9,924 bases of DNA, taken from NCBI GenBank assembly GCA_023391895.1, contig JAEWAC010000392.1:1-9924 (forward strand), given 5' to 3'. A model generated the notes under the pieces. That model was not told the DNA's origin. It did not search any database and saw only the letters and a list, made by a program, of their open reading frames with translations. The DNA comes from Bacteroidota bacterium (GTDB lineage: Bacteria > Bacteroidota > Bacteroidia > Chitinophagales > Chitinophagaceae). Shown in pieces: positions 1-6,318 of the stretch; positions within the stretch are counted from its first letter, which is position 1; every line of letters begins with the position of its first letter. The position numbers were made by a program, and so were the translations under genes.

Positions 1-110
1 ATAAAAGAAGAAATGGCATAACACAGCACCGACATCACCCCCACAAACAATAAACTGAAAGCTAATTGCTTGGCCAAAGAAAAACGGTTGAAAAGAAGTC
101 CGGCCATCAT
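1..110 (-). CDS. 5' end of an unidentified membrane protein (partial)
   Basis: An open frame starts at ATG 110 and runs off the left edge of the window; 36 codons are visible. The peptide begins MMAGLLFNRFSLAKQ and continues into a hydrophobic stretch (roughly residues 16-36). This is a positively charged cytoplasmic N-terminus followed by a first membrane span, as seen at the start of sensor kinases, chemoreceptors and other inner-membrane proteins. A second ATG overlaps the next codon (107), so the start is uncertain by one residue. A TACTTTTG box lies just upstream at 126-133. No catalytic domain is visible, so no function is assigned. It is called coding because of the charged-then-hydrophobic pattern and the unbroken frame, not by family recognition. 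Confidence 0.6.
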   Translation of the reverse strand, partial: MMAGLLFNRFSLAKQLAFSLLFVGVMSVLCYAISSF

Positions 111-464
111 TTACCAATCACCATACAAAAGTAGAATGAAGGTTATAAGGAAAGTATAAAAATCCTCAAGCAGCTATAAAGATTTTATAAAGATGGAAAG
201 GTAGACGACTCTATGATTATAACCTGCTAAACGATGCCTAAAGCAATGATGTTCAAGAATTTGTTAGAGATTTATTTTTATATCCCACTATTCCGTTGTC
301 AGGACGATTCCACTGTTACTTTGAATGTCTAGGGGAGATTTACTTTAGTTGGGGTTTTTCTCACCCCTTGGCAGAACAGTTTTGCCCTCAAAATGCAAGA
401 CCGCTGTCGCCGGTTCAATAGCCCTACAGCCTAACAATTTAGTTTTCTCCAGTGTATAAAGAAA
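111..464. other. Intergenic region without a convincing gene
   Basis: This AT-rich stretch separates the left-edge gene from the terminator of the metalloprotease gene. I looked for short genes on both strands. The longest credible start (ATG at 235, plus) gives only 32 codons with no recognisable features. A 5-bp hairpin (GGGGT 351-355 with ACCCC 363-367) is too weak to call. The part near 120-180 may hold the promoter of the left-edge gene. Nothing else was identified. Confidence 0.5.
126..133 (-). promoter_or_regulatory. Candidate Bacteroidota -7 promoter box for the 110 minus-strand gene
   Basis: Read on the minus strand this is TACTTTTG, an exact match to the TAnnTTTG -7 element described for Bacteroidota sigma-ABfr promoters. 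The -33 partner is poor: TTTC about 16 bases upstream rather than TTTG at 19-21. It would give a leader of only about 10 bases before ATG 110. Confidence 0.35.
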
Positions 465-495
465 AGAGGTTTTTCCAAGATGCGGAAAAACCTCT
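453..495 (-). terminator. Intrinsic terminator of the metalloprotease gene
   Basis: AGAGGTTTTTCC (465-476) and GGAAAAACCTCT (484-495) form a perfect 12-bp inverted repeat around a 7-base loop. On the minus strand the second arm runs directly into TTTCTTT, a U-rich tail. The hairpin starts about 40 bases past the stop codon at 536 and is well placed to end the minus-strand protease transcript. In the plus direction the flank is GAGATACC, not a T-run, so it looks one-directional. Confidence 0.85.
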
Positions 496-535
496 GAGAT
501 ACCAAATGGGCACGGATTATGGTAAGTTTAGCTAT

Positions 536-2143
536 TTATCGGCGGGTGAACTTTTCAACAAACTGGCTGGAACCATTGCTGAAGCGAATCAGGTAAATGC
601 CTGCAGCAAGGTGACCGGTTGACACGGTGGCCGAACCTTGGGTAACCTGTCCCTGACTGATGGGTTTTCCGTTCAGGTCGGTGATCAGGTACTGGAATGT
701 GCCGGGGCTGCTGACCATCAACGCATTGCTGTGAATAACATTGGTAAACAGCTGCGGCCTGGCCGAAGCATTGGCATTGCGCATGGCAATGATATTGGAA
801 TAATGCTGCTTGCCGTTGTCGAACGACACCTGGATGCGATACTGCACGCTGCCATGGGCAGCGGCATAATGGTCAAAACTTCTGTCGTCGTTTCCTAACT
901 GGGCAATGGGCTCAAAGTGTACGCCGTTGCTAGACACTTCCACTACCTGGCGGGTAACCGCTTCGTCGGCATCAATCAACCAGGTCAGTTTGTGCCTGTT
1001 GCCATCGGCATTGCCTTTCAGCTCCAGCCGGCGCAGCGGCAGCACCTTCATTTCCTTCATTGTTCCCTGTATGGAAAAGGACCCCAGGCTAGCGTAGGAG
1101 GTAGTATAGGCATTGCCGGTTCCGTTTACCACCATATAATAATCGCCGGCATTCAAAGTCGTATCAAGGGCTGCACTCAGTAACTCTGGCGGATTATAGG
1201 TATTAAGCAATTGCTGCTTTTCATCATACAGTTTAACCTGCACATCCAGGTTGGAACCCACATCGCCGGTGGTGGATACGCTATACGGAGCTACTTTCAG
1301 GTTCACCAATGACAGGGTCGGCACACTCAGCTTAAAATAGTTGTTGTCGGTATTGGTAGCAATCAGGCCGCTGCCTTCCAACTGGTTGTTGGTATTGGTA
1401 ATTTGCCAGGCAGTAGCAAAACTGGCAGGTGCTTTTTTGTCCACAGGGCGGTAGCCAAAGCCATTGGTGCTGCTGGTTATAATAGCCAGGTCGTCCTGCG
1501 CATAACTGCAGCCAAACGGGTTGGGACCATTGTGCCAGGTAGTTTGGTTGCGGTAATAACCCACCCCCATGATAGGCGCCCAGCTTATCTGCCCCGAACC
1601 TACTCCGGAATTGTAATCTTCTGTTCTTACACAGTTGGCGTCGTATTTGGACTGGTGCCGCAGGCCCAGGGTATGACCCGCTTCGTGTGCAGCGGCTTCG
1701 GCAATATTTTTTACGTTGTACTTATGCAAGGCTGTAAATACAAAGCAAGGGGTGTTATCGCCCCAGGTAAACGAACCGGTAAAAGCCACCCCGCCGGCAT
1801 TGCCATACCACTTGGAGGTAATGGTCAGTATCACCCGCATTCTTTTACTGGAAGGCGCTTTCCAGTAACGGGTAGAGTCGGTGGTAATATTGATGTTGAA
1901 AGGACGGTAGTCTTCCGCTACACGGTTGAATATTTCGGTAATCTGCGTGCTGTTTAAATTAGACGGACCGCAATGAATAGGACCATTGGTGTTCCAGCTG
2001 GTACCGTTTACGGTATGACCGTCAAAATCAAGAAAGATAACAGCCTGGGCCGAAGGGTAACTGTTTAATACAGGAACCTGGGCGTATACAGAGGTAGTTA
2101 ATAACAGCAGGACTGCCATTACTAATGGGTACAAGTTTTTCAT
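536..2143 (-). CDS. Secreted metzincin-like zinc metalloprotease with type IX secretion sorting tail
   Basis: This is a 535-residue secreted protease using ATG 2143. The frame is open 15 codons further upstream, but only this start puts a clean signal peptide first (MKNLYPLVMAVLLLL..., cleavage after VYA at about residue 21). The catalytic zinc motif HEAGHTLGLRH is at residues 153-163, with three His ligands and the catalytic Glu. A Met-turn candidate (APIMGVGYY, Met192) follows, which together define a metzincin. An IFLDFDG stretch starts at about residue 36. Residues about 237-363 look like a beta-rich pre-peptidase C-terminal type domain, and about 368-455 like another beta-sandwich. The last 75 or so residues (ending LAAGIYLIRFSNG...KFTRR) match type A sorting tails of the type IX (Por) system, so export across both membranes is expected. 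No propeptide or cysteine-switch segment lies between the signal peptide and the catalytic domain. The exact peptidase family is uncertain. A small secreted protein gene lies 61 bases upstream. Confidence 0.9.
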   Translation of the reverse strand: MKNLYPLVMAVLLLLTTSVYAQVPVLNSYPSAQAVIFLDFDGHTVNGTSWNTNGPIHCGPSNLNSTQITEIFNRVAEDYRPFNINITTDSTRYWKAPSSKRMRVILTITSKWYGNAGGVAFTGSFTWGDNTPCFVFTALHKYNVKNIAEAAAHEAGHTLGLRHQSKYDANCVRTEDYNSGVGSGQISWAPIMGVGYYRNQTTWHNGPNPFGCSYAQDDLAIITSSTNGFGYRPVDKKAPASFATAWQITNTNNQLEGSGLIATNTDNNYFKLSVPTLSLVNLKVAPYSVSTTGDVGSNLDVQVKLYDEKQQLLNTYNPPELLSAALDTTLNAGDYYMVVNGTGNAYTTSYASLGSFSIQGTMKEMKVLPLRRLELKGNADGNRHKLTWLIDADEAVTRQVVEVSSNGVHFEPIAQLGNDDRSFDHYAAAHGSVQYRIQVSFDNGKQHYSNIIAMRNANASARPQLFTNVIHSNALMVSSPGTFQYLITDLNGKPISQGQVTQGSATVSTGHLAAGIYLIRFSNGSSQFVEKFTRR

Positions 2144-2163
2144 ACAGATGGATGTTAGTTTTA

Positions 2164-2196
2164 CAAAGGATAGCGATAGTTCAGGCACAGGTCAAA
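2164..2196 (-). promoter_or_regulatory. Candidate promoter directly upstream of the metalloprotease gene
   Basis: On the minus strand TTTG (2193-2196) is followed after 20 bases by TATCCTTTG (2164-2172). This resembles the Bacteroidota TTTG-N19-21-TAnnTTTG promoter, with one extra base inside the -7 element. The RNA would start roughly 15 bases before ATG 2143. If real, the protease can be transcribed separately from the small secreted gene upstream. Confidence 0.35.
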
Positions 2197-2204
2197 AACG
2201 GGCT

Positions 2205-2669
2205 CTATTCGTCAAACAGGTCGTGCAGGTGTTTTTTAACCAGCACAAACTGTCCGTTTTCTTGTGTAATCTCATAAGCATCGCCATGCTTAAAACTAAG
2301 TAGACGACCTATATAGTTATAGGTGCCATCGGTATGGGTATTGCGGGAGATGGTCAGAGTAGCGCCCTGGCGGTTGGTAGATTTAATCACCACGGTTTGC
2401 GTGCCGGCGGTTGCAGGGTCTGACTTGGAAACCACCACACCTTGAAAATTAAACTGGGGACCAAAGGCAAAGTGTATCTTTTCTCCTGGCTCCTTTTTCA
2501 GTAATGTTTCCAGTGTTTGCTCATTCACTTGCAGCTTGTGCGGGAGGTCTGCAAAAATTTTGGGTTTGTTGTAATCAACTTCATGTACAAGCGTAGCCTG
2601 TTGTGCATAAGTAGAGGCATAGCATAAGCATGTCAGCACGCATAGTGCGCCGGTTTTTAGGATTTTCAT
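2205..2669 (-). CDS. Small secreted protein of unknown function, upstream of the metalloprotease
   Basis: A 154-residue protein starting at ATG 2669. The frame is open 43 codons further upstream, but this start gives a standard signal peptide (MKILKTGALCVLTC..., cleavage after TYA at about residue 22). The mature part is about 132 residues, has no cysteine and no further membrane span, and is predicted extracytoplasmic. Its pattern is beta-rich, with alternating hydrophobic strands around residues 66-82 (IHFAFG, FQGVVVSK), 92-97 and 103-109. The ending GDAYEITQENGQFVLVKKH is followed by an acidic tail. I do not recognise a named family. The gene is read in the same direction as the metalloprotease, 61 bases upstream of it, so co-expression is likely. 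Because the protease has no pro-region, a role as a separate inhibitor or chaperone-like propeptide is an attractive inference, but it is unproven. Confidence 0.8.
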   Translation of the reverse strand: MKILKTGALCVLTCLCYASTYAQQATLVHEVDYNKPKIFADLPHKLQVNEQTLETLLKKEPGEKIHFAFGPQFNFQGVVVSKSDPATAGTQTVVIKSTNRQGATLTISRNTHTDGTYNYIGRLLSFKHGDAYEITQENGQFVLVKKHLHDLFDE

Positions 2670-2745
2670 TGGATCTTTTTTAAAGTTAATAAATAACTTT
2701 TTAGCAGTTGGATGGACTGCAGTTTTCAGGTACGGCACTAAAGCA

Positions 2746-2776
2746 CAAAATTTAGTCAAACATCTTATACTGCAAA
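2746..2776 (-). promoter_or_regulatory. Candidate promoter for the small secreted protein and metalloprotease pair
   Basis: On the minus strand TTTG (2773-2776) is followed after 18 bases by TAAATTTTG (2746-2754), close to the Bacteroidota TTTG-N19-TAnnTTTG form but with one extra base in the -7 box. It sits in the 184-base gap between the CoA-binding gene and this gene and would give a leader of about 70 bases. It supports the protease pair being a unit separate from the PKS operon. Confidence 0.35.
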
Positions 2777-2853
2777 GACCTGCAGCAACAAATTTCAAAA
2801 ATCGAGTACTACCCCTCTACACCTAATCGTAAAACAACGAACACCATATCGCA

Positions 2854-3222
2854 TTAATACAGGCCTACGCTCAGCATCACCAGGGTACACCCTATTACGG
2901 GTTCAATGCCCTGGTTTTTGGCCCGTTGTATCAGGTGATCGTTTTCCGTACCGGGATTGAAAATTATGCGGTTGGGCTTCAGGTCTAAAATATAATCCAG
3001 GTACTCCTCCTGGTTGCGGGGGTTCAGGTAAAGCGTAACCGTATCCACGCCTTCCAGCGGCAGGTGGTCGGTTTCAATATCCACATCTCCTACCCGGCCT
3101 TTTCTTTTACCAATGGCCACCACCGGGTGTTTGTAATCAGTAAGCTTACGGATGGCCAGGTAGCTATACCGTGAAGGATTAGCCGATGCGCCTAATACCA
3201 GTGTTTTTTTTCCTTCTTTCAT
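2854..3222 (-). CDS. Small CoA-binding domain protein (CoA_binding_2 / YccU-like)
   Basis: A 122-residue cytoplasmic protein consisting of a single Rossmann-like CoA-binding domain. Diagnostic segments are the N-terminal strand-loop VLGASANPSRYSY (residues 9-21), strand PVVAIGKRKG (33-42), VDTVTLYLNP (59-68), the FNPGTEN loop (89-95) and the ending GCTLVMLSVGLY. The chosen ATG (3222) places the first beta-strand about seven residues from the N-terminus, as is usual in the family. An in-frame ATG 12 codons upstream adds a cysteine-rich stretch that looks like non-coding leader. Proteins of this type resemble the CoA-binding domain of succinyl-CoA synthetase, but their cellular role is not well established. 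It lies 39 bases after the FAD oxidoreductase stop in the same direction, making it the likely last gene of the PKS operon. A link to acyl-CoA supply for the PKS is possible but is only an inference from position. Confidence 0.85.
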   Translation of the reverse strand: MKEGKKTLVLGASANPSRYSYLAIRKLTDYKHPVVAIGKRKGRVGDVDIETDHLPLEGVDTVTLYLNPRNQEEYLDYILDLKPNRIIFNPGTENDHLIQRAKNQGIEPVIGCTLVMLSVGLY

Positions 3223-3261
3223 ATCCAAACAATATAAGCAGCAAAGTACAAAGCACATGCC

Positions 3262-4410
3262 TTAAAATGGCCGGCCATGGGTTTTTTTAATAATGGTGGC
3301 CGCCAGGAAGGGCAGCGTCCGGAACGTTTGTACAAACAGGTTGCTCAGCATTCTTTTTCCAAAAAAGCCTTGCAGCAGGCGGCCGGCGGCCATCCGGCGG
3401 CCAAAGTGTTGTTGCCATTGCCGCCGGTACAAGGTCTGTAATGGCGCCTGGTCTAATTCATTATGCAGATACCGGGTTATCAAACCCGCCGCCAGCTTAC
3501 TGCTGTGCAGGGCCATGCTCATGCCGTTGCCGCACAAAGGGGTAATCATACCGGCCGCATCACCCAGCATCAGCAACCCGTTTTGCACCTGCGTTTTCTT
3601 ACTGAAGCTGATTTGCGCAATGGTTACCGGAAAGCCCTCCAGTATATGGGACTTTGAAAAGATTTTCTTCAGGGCCGGATTCTGCCACAGCACGTTTTGC
3701 TGAAGCGTTTCGATAGAGTAGTTGCTACTTTTTAAATTGGCGGCGGTGGTCAAATAACAAAGGCAGTATTGATCGCCTTCTACTTTGGAGATACCACAAT
3801 AGCCGTCTTCAAAATTGTGCAGGCCAATCACCTGCTCCGGCCAGTCGGTCTGCACATGGTACTTAACGCCGATATAGTTGTTGTGCCGCGGGTTGGTCTG
3901 GGCAATAAAATCCCGCTTCCATTTTACATCCAGGTTGCTGCGCTTACCAAAGGCACCGCACACTACTTTAGCCCATAGGGTTTTTGAAAAGTTTTTGCCA
4001 GTTACCGAAATCATGAATGGGACTTCCTGCGCTACAGCATCTACGCGGGCTTCTTCCACCAGGGTTACCCCTTTTTGTACGGCGATGTTTGCCAACAAGT
4101 GGTCCAGGGTAAAACGGCTGATGCCAAAGCCGCCCAGAGGCAGCCGGGTGCTGAACGCCTGTCCGTTGGGTGCGGTAAGCTGCAGCGTGTGGATCAGGGG
4201 CAACTGCATATCGCTCAGTGGCAAACCCAGGTGCTGCAAAAAATCCCAGCTTTCCATGCTGACGTATTCGCCGCACACTTTATGAAAAGGATATTTTTCT
4301 TTCTCCAGCAGTATCACGTCAAAGCCCTCTGCCGCCAGCTGAATAGCCGCCGCCAGTCCGGCCAGTCCGCCACCAATAATGGCTACGTCATATGCGTTTT
4401 TTAGCTGCAT
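3262..4410 (-). CDS. FAD-dependent oxidoreductase (hydroxylase / geranylgeranyl-reductase superfamily)
   Basis: A 382-residue flavoprotein. Residues 8-37 form the Rossmann FAD-binding fold (VAIIGGGLAGLAAAIQLA, ending in the ribose-binding Glu of LLEKEKYP), followed by HKVCGEYVS (43-51), typical of this superfamily. A middle motif CGAFGKRS (151-158) corresponds to the GAdG-type NAD(P)H/FAD motif, and GDAAGMITPLCGNGMSMAL (283-301) is the second FAD motif. Length and motif order fit aromatic hydroxylases, halogenase relatives and geranylgeranyl reductases. The WxFP segment common in geranylgeranyl reductases is not seen; the comparable place reads DGYCGISKVEGD (about 202-213). Hydroxylation of the polyketide ring, as by SrsC in the Streptomyces srs operon, is therefore my preferred role, with reduction of a prenyl chain as the alternative. 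No transmembrane anchor is obvious. The start ATG 4410 lies 70 bases after the methyltransferase stop. Confidence 0.88.
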   Translation of the reverse strand: MQLKNAYDVAIIGGGLAGLAAAIQLAAEGFDVILLEKEKYPFHKVCGEYVSMESWDFLQHLGLPLSDMQLPLIHTLQLTAPNGQAFSTRLPLGGFGISRFTLDHLLANIAVQKGVTLVEEARVDAVAQEVPFMISVTGKNFSKTLWAKVVCGAFGKRSNLDVKWKRDFIAQTNPRHNNYIGVKYHVQTDWPEQVIGLHNFEDGYCGISKVEGDQYCLCYLTTAANLKSSNYSIETLQQNVLWQNPALKKIFSKSHILEGFPVTIAQISFSKKTQVQNGLLMLGDAAGMITPLCGNGMSMALHSSKLAAGLITRYLHNELDQAPLQTLYRRQWQQHFGRRMAAGRLLQGFFGKRMLSNLFVQTFRTLPFLAATIIKKTHGRPF

Positions 4411-4480
4411 GGATGGCGGTTTAATGTTTAAGGTTTAAAGTTCTTTTGAAAAATCCATGAGTTCACAGGCTGAAAGTACC

Positions 4481-5236
4481 TTATTCACTATTGACTACTG
4501 ACCATTGACCTTTCACTATTGCCGATCTGTCGTGTACGTACGTCACCAGCCAACGAAAGGCCCACTGCCAACGGCATTGATAAGCTGCGATACCGGCCTT
4601 TTGAAACAACACCTCCCAGTCCTTTTTTACAAAGCTCCTTAAAACCGACAAAGGGGCATCGTGCCTCACCAAATAGCTTTTTGAAAGAAGTGCCGTTAAC
4701 CCTTTGATGGAATAATACGCCAGCGGGTGCCGGTGCAGGTCGTTAATGAAAAATCCTACCGATGTATGGCGCTGCATCCATTGCAGCATGCTAACCAGTT
4801 CCACCTCATTGAAATGATGACAGAAAAGGGATGAGAAAATAACGTGGGGTTTTTGATGAAACTTCACTTGCCGGTAATCGCTACAGATCAACTGTATGCC
4901 TCCCGCCTCTGCCCTGCTTTTTGCATAAGCAATGCACTCAGGATTAATATCAATACCGGTTAGTTGTACGGCTAGTTTTCTTTTAAAAGCCCATTGCTGT
5001 ATTACCCTTAAGTTATCACCACCGCCACAGCCTATTTCCACCACCTGCAAAGGCGTGTGCAAGGATGTACTGTTTTTCTTCAAAAGGCTATGCAACCCTT
5101 TTAGGGTAATACGGTGACCACCCAGCCGGTGGTTGATCACATCCAGCTCTTTCATGTTTTGCCGGATGGCGTCGAACGGCAGGTGATCCCCATCCAGCAA
5201 CTCTTTTTTACAGGAACGTTGTTTCCAATTGATCAT
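4481..5236 (-). CDS. SAM-dependent methyltransferase associated with the type III PKS
   Basis: A 251-residue class I methyltransferase. Motif I is VVEIGCGGGDN (65-75), the SAM ribose-binding acidic residue lies in GIDINPE (94-100), ICSDYRQV (117-124) is the adenine-side motif, and IFSSLFCHHF (133-142) is motif IV. The C-terminal half carries INDLHRHPLAYY (164-175) and RHDAPLSVLRSF (191-202), a pattern I associate with methyltransferases next to bacterial type III PKS genes. The N-terminal helix (MKELDVINHRLGGHR, 28-42) fits the same group. Likely role: O- or C-methylation of the polyketide phenol, comparable to SrsB. ATG 5236 overlaps the PKS stop in an ATGA, indicating translational coupling. 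The last 12 or so residues (VKGQWSVVNSE and the residue before) are encoded by a heptanucleotide repeat array and probably are not part of the core fold. Confidence 0.9.
   Translation of the reverse strand: MINWKQRSCKKELLDGDHLPFDAIRQNMKELDVINHRLGGHRITLKGLHSLLKKNSTSLHTPLQVVEIGCGGGDNLRVIQQWAFKRKLAVQLTGIDINPECIAYAKSRAEAGGIQLICSDYRQVKFHQKPHVIFSSLFCHHFNEVELVSMLQWMQRHTSVGFFINDLHRHPLAYYSIKGLTALLSKSYLVRHDAPLSVLRSFVKKDWEVLFQKAGIAAYQCRWQWAFRWLVTYVHDRSAIVKGQWSVVNSE
4484..4518. repeat. Heptanucleotide tandem repeat (TTSACTA-type), five degenerate units
   Basis: On the plus strand five consecutive 7-base units can be read: TTCACTA, TTGACTA, CTGACCA, TTGACCT, TTCACTA (4484-4518), with a sixth decaying unit after them. 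It covers the 3' end of the methyltransferase gene up to its TAA stop, so the repeat supplies the protein's last dozen codons. Short heptameric repeats of this style occur dispersed between genes in Bacteroidota and, with other sequences, in cyanobacteria. A weaker, related array lies at 7314-7334. Confidence 0.7.
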
Positions 5237-6318
5237 GAGCAGGCGGTGGCGGTAAAAGTTTCAATAGTTAACCCAGGACCGAATGCCGCACCCAAAATGT
5301 TTTTGCTGCTTTTGCTATGCATCAACTCTTTCAACACAAACAATATGGTGGCCGAAGACATATTGCCATGCTGCTGCAGCGTATGATAAGAAGCCTGCAG
5401 TTGCGCAGCCTCCAACCCCATGCAGTGCTGCACGGCTTCCAGTATGCGCTTGCCACCGGGATGAATGCACCAGGAAGTAACATCCGCTGCCGACCAGTTG
5501 CTTTTCTGCAAACAACGCTCCACCACCGGGGCAAAGTCTTCTTCCAGCAGGTCCGGCACATAGCCGCTCAGCATCATCAAAAAACCCGAAGAAGACAGTT
5601 CCCATGCCATATCCCGCTTGCCCTTGGGTATCACCTCCGCATAAAAATGGTTGATGTGCAAACCTTTCAAAACCCCATCATCGGCCGTTACCAAAACGGC
5701 GGCAGCCCCATCGCCAAACAACAGGGAGGAGGTAATATTGTCCAGCGTGTTTTCCCGCTGAAAGTGCAGGGTGCACAATTCCGTACATACAATCAGCACC
5801 TTGGCGCGGGCATCACTGTTACAAAAAGCATCGGCCAGTTTGAGGGCGTGGATGGCTGCATAGCAACCCATAAAATTCACCGAGGTGCGCACAATGTTTT
5901 TAGGCACATCCATCAGTTCCAGCACCTGCAGGTCCAGGCCCGGTGCACTCATGCCGGTACAACTCACGGTGATCAGGTGGGTTATGTCCCTGTCGTGCAA
6001 AACGCCATTCAGACAATTGCGGATGGCATCTACCGAAAGCAGGGGCGCCTGTTTGTTGAAAACCGCCATCCGCTGCTCCAATGTAGGAAACGGTTCCAGG
6101 TTTTCGGTTTGCGGGTAAAATTTCCATTCCCCTACGCTTCTGCCATAATCGGCCAAAACCGAATAACGCTGCTGAATGCCGCTGTGCTGGTAAATGTAGC
6201 GCAGCTTGCGTTTTTCGGCCTCCTGTGTACAATACACCGTTTGCATAAACGGCAAAATATCCATCTGCTGATGACAGTAAGCCGGTACAGCCGTGCCTAT
6301 GGAAACAATTTTACTCAA
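5233..6318 (-). CDS. Type III polyketide synthase (chalcone/alkylresorcinol synthase family)
   Basis: A 361-residue thiolase-fold enzyme, normal for the family, which condenses an acyl-CoA starter with malonyl-CoA units and cyclises the chain. Numbering from the preferred start, the catalytic triad is Cys152 in NFMGCYAA, His286 in CIHPGGK and Asn319 in HGNMSSA. The gatekeeper Phe in LFGDGAAA and the C-terminal AAFGPGLTIET loop are also present. At the position of alfalfa chalcone synthase Phe265 there is a Met (GFLMML), and at Thr197 a His (CTLHF); both line the cavity, so substrate choice need not follow plant enzymes. No ATG gives a full N-terminus. I chose TTG 6318, whose last two bases are shared with the prenyltransferase stop (TTGA) and which gives MSKIVSIGTAVP, a standard family start. 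An upstream TTG at 6363 would add 15 residues inside the prenyltransferase gene. The stop overlaps the methyltransferase ATG (ATGA). The product class (resorcinol, pyrone or other) cannot be read from sequence. Confidence 0.93.
   Translation of the reverse strand: MSKIVSIGTAVPAYCHQQMDILPFMQTVYCTQEAEKRKLRYIYQHSGIQQRYSVLADYGRSVGEWKFYPQTENLEPFPTLEQRMAVFNKQAPLLSVDAIRNCLNGVLHDRDITHLITVSCTGMSAPGLDLQVLELMDVPKNIVRTSVNFMGCYAAIHALKLADAFCNSDARAKVLIVCTELCTLHFQRENTLDNITSSLLFGDGAAAVLVTADDGVLKGLHINHFYAEVIPKGKRDMAWELSSSGFLMMLSGYVPDLLEEDFAPVVERCLQKSNWSAADVTSWCIHPGGKRILEAVQHCMGLEAAQLQASYHTLQQHGNMSSATILFVLKELMHSKSSKNILGAAFGPGLTIETFTATACS

Noticed and set aside
235..333. A 32-codon plus-strand frame in the first intergenic region
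   Set aside because: It is short, has no ribosome-binding site or recognisable pattern, and has a base composition like the surrounding spacer.
351..367. GGGGT...ACCCC hairpin
   Set aside because: It has only five base pairs, no T-run after it, and no adjacent gene that needs a terminator.
370..430. Stretch resembling the 3' half of a tRNA (GGTTCAATAGCCC after a CAAAATGC loop), possibly an integration remnant
   Set aside because: The T-stem arms do not pair, and no acceptor stem or D-arm can be drawn. Without an integrase or a duplicated end nearby, the likeness is not enough.
1403..1957. A 184-codon plus-strand open frame antisense to the metalloprotease
   Set aside because: It is opposite the catalytic domain containing the zinc motif, and the peptide shows no domain features.
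2670..2798. 43-codon N-terminal extension of the small secreted protein
   Set aside because: It would bury a good signal peptide inside the protein, and it overlaps the candidate promoter. The shorter start is far more likely.
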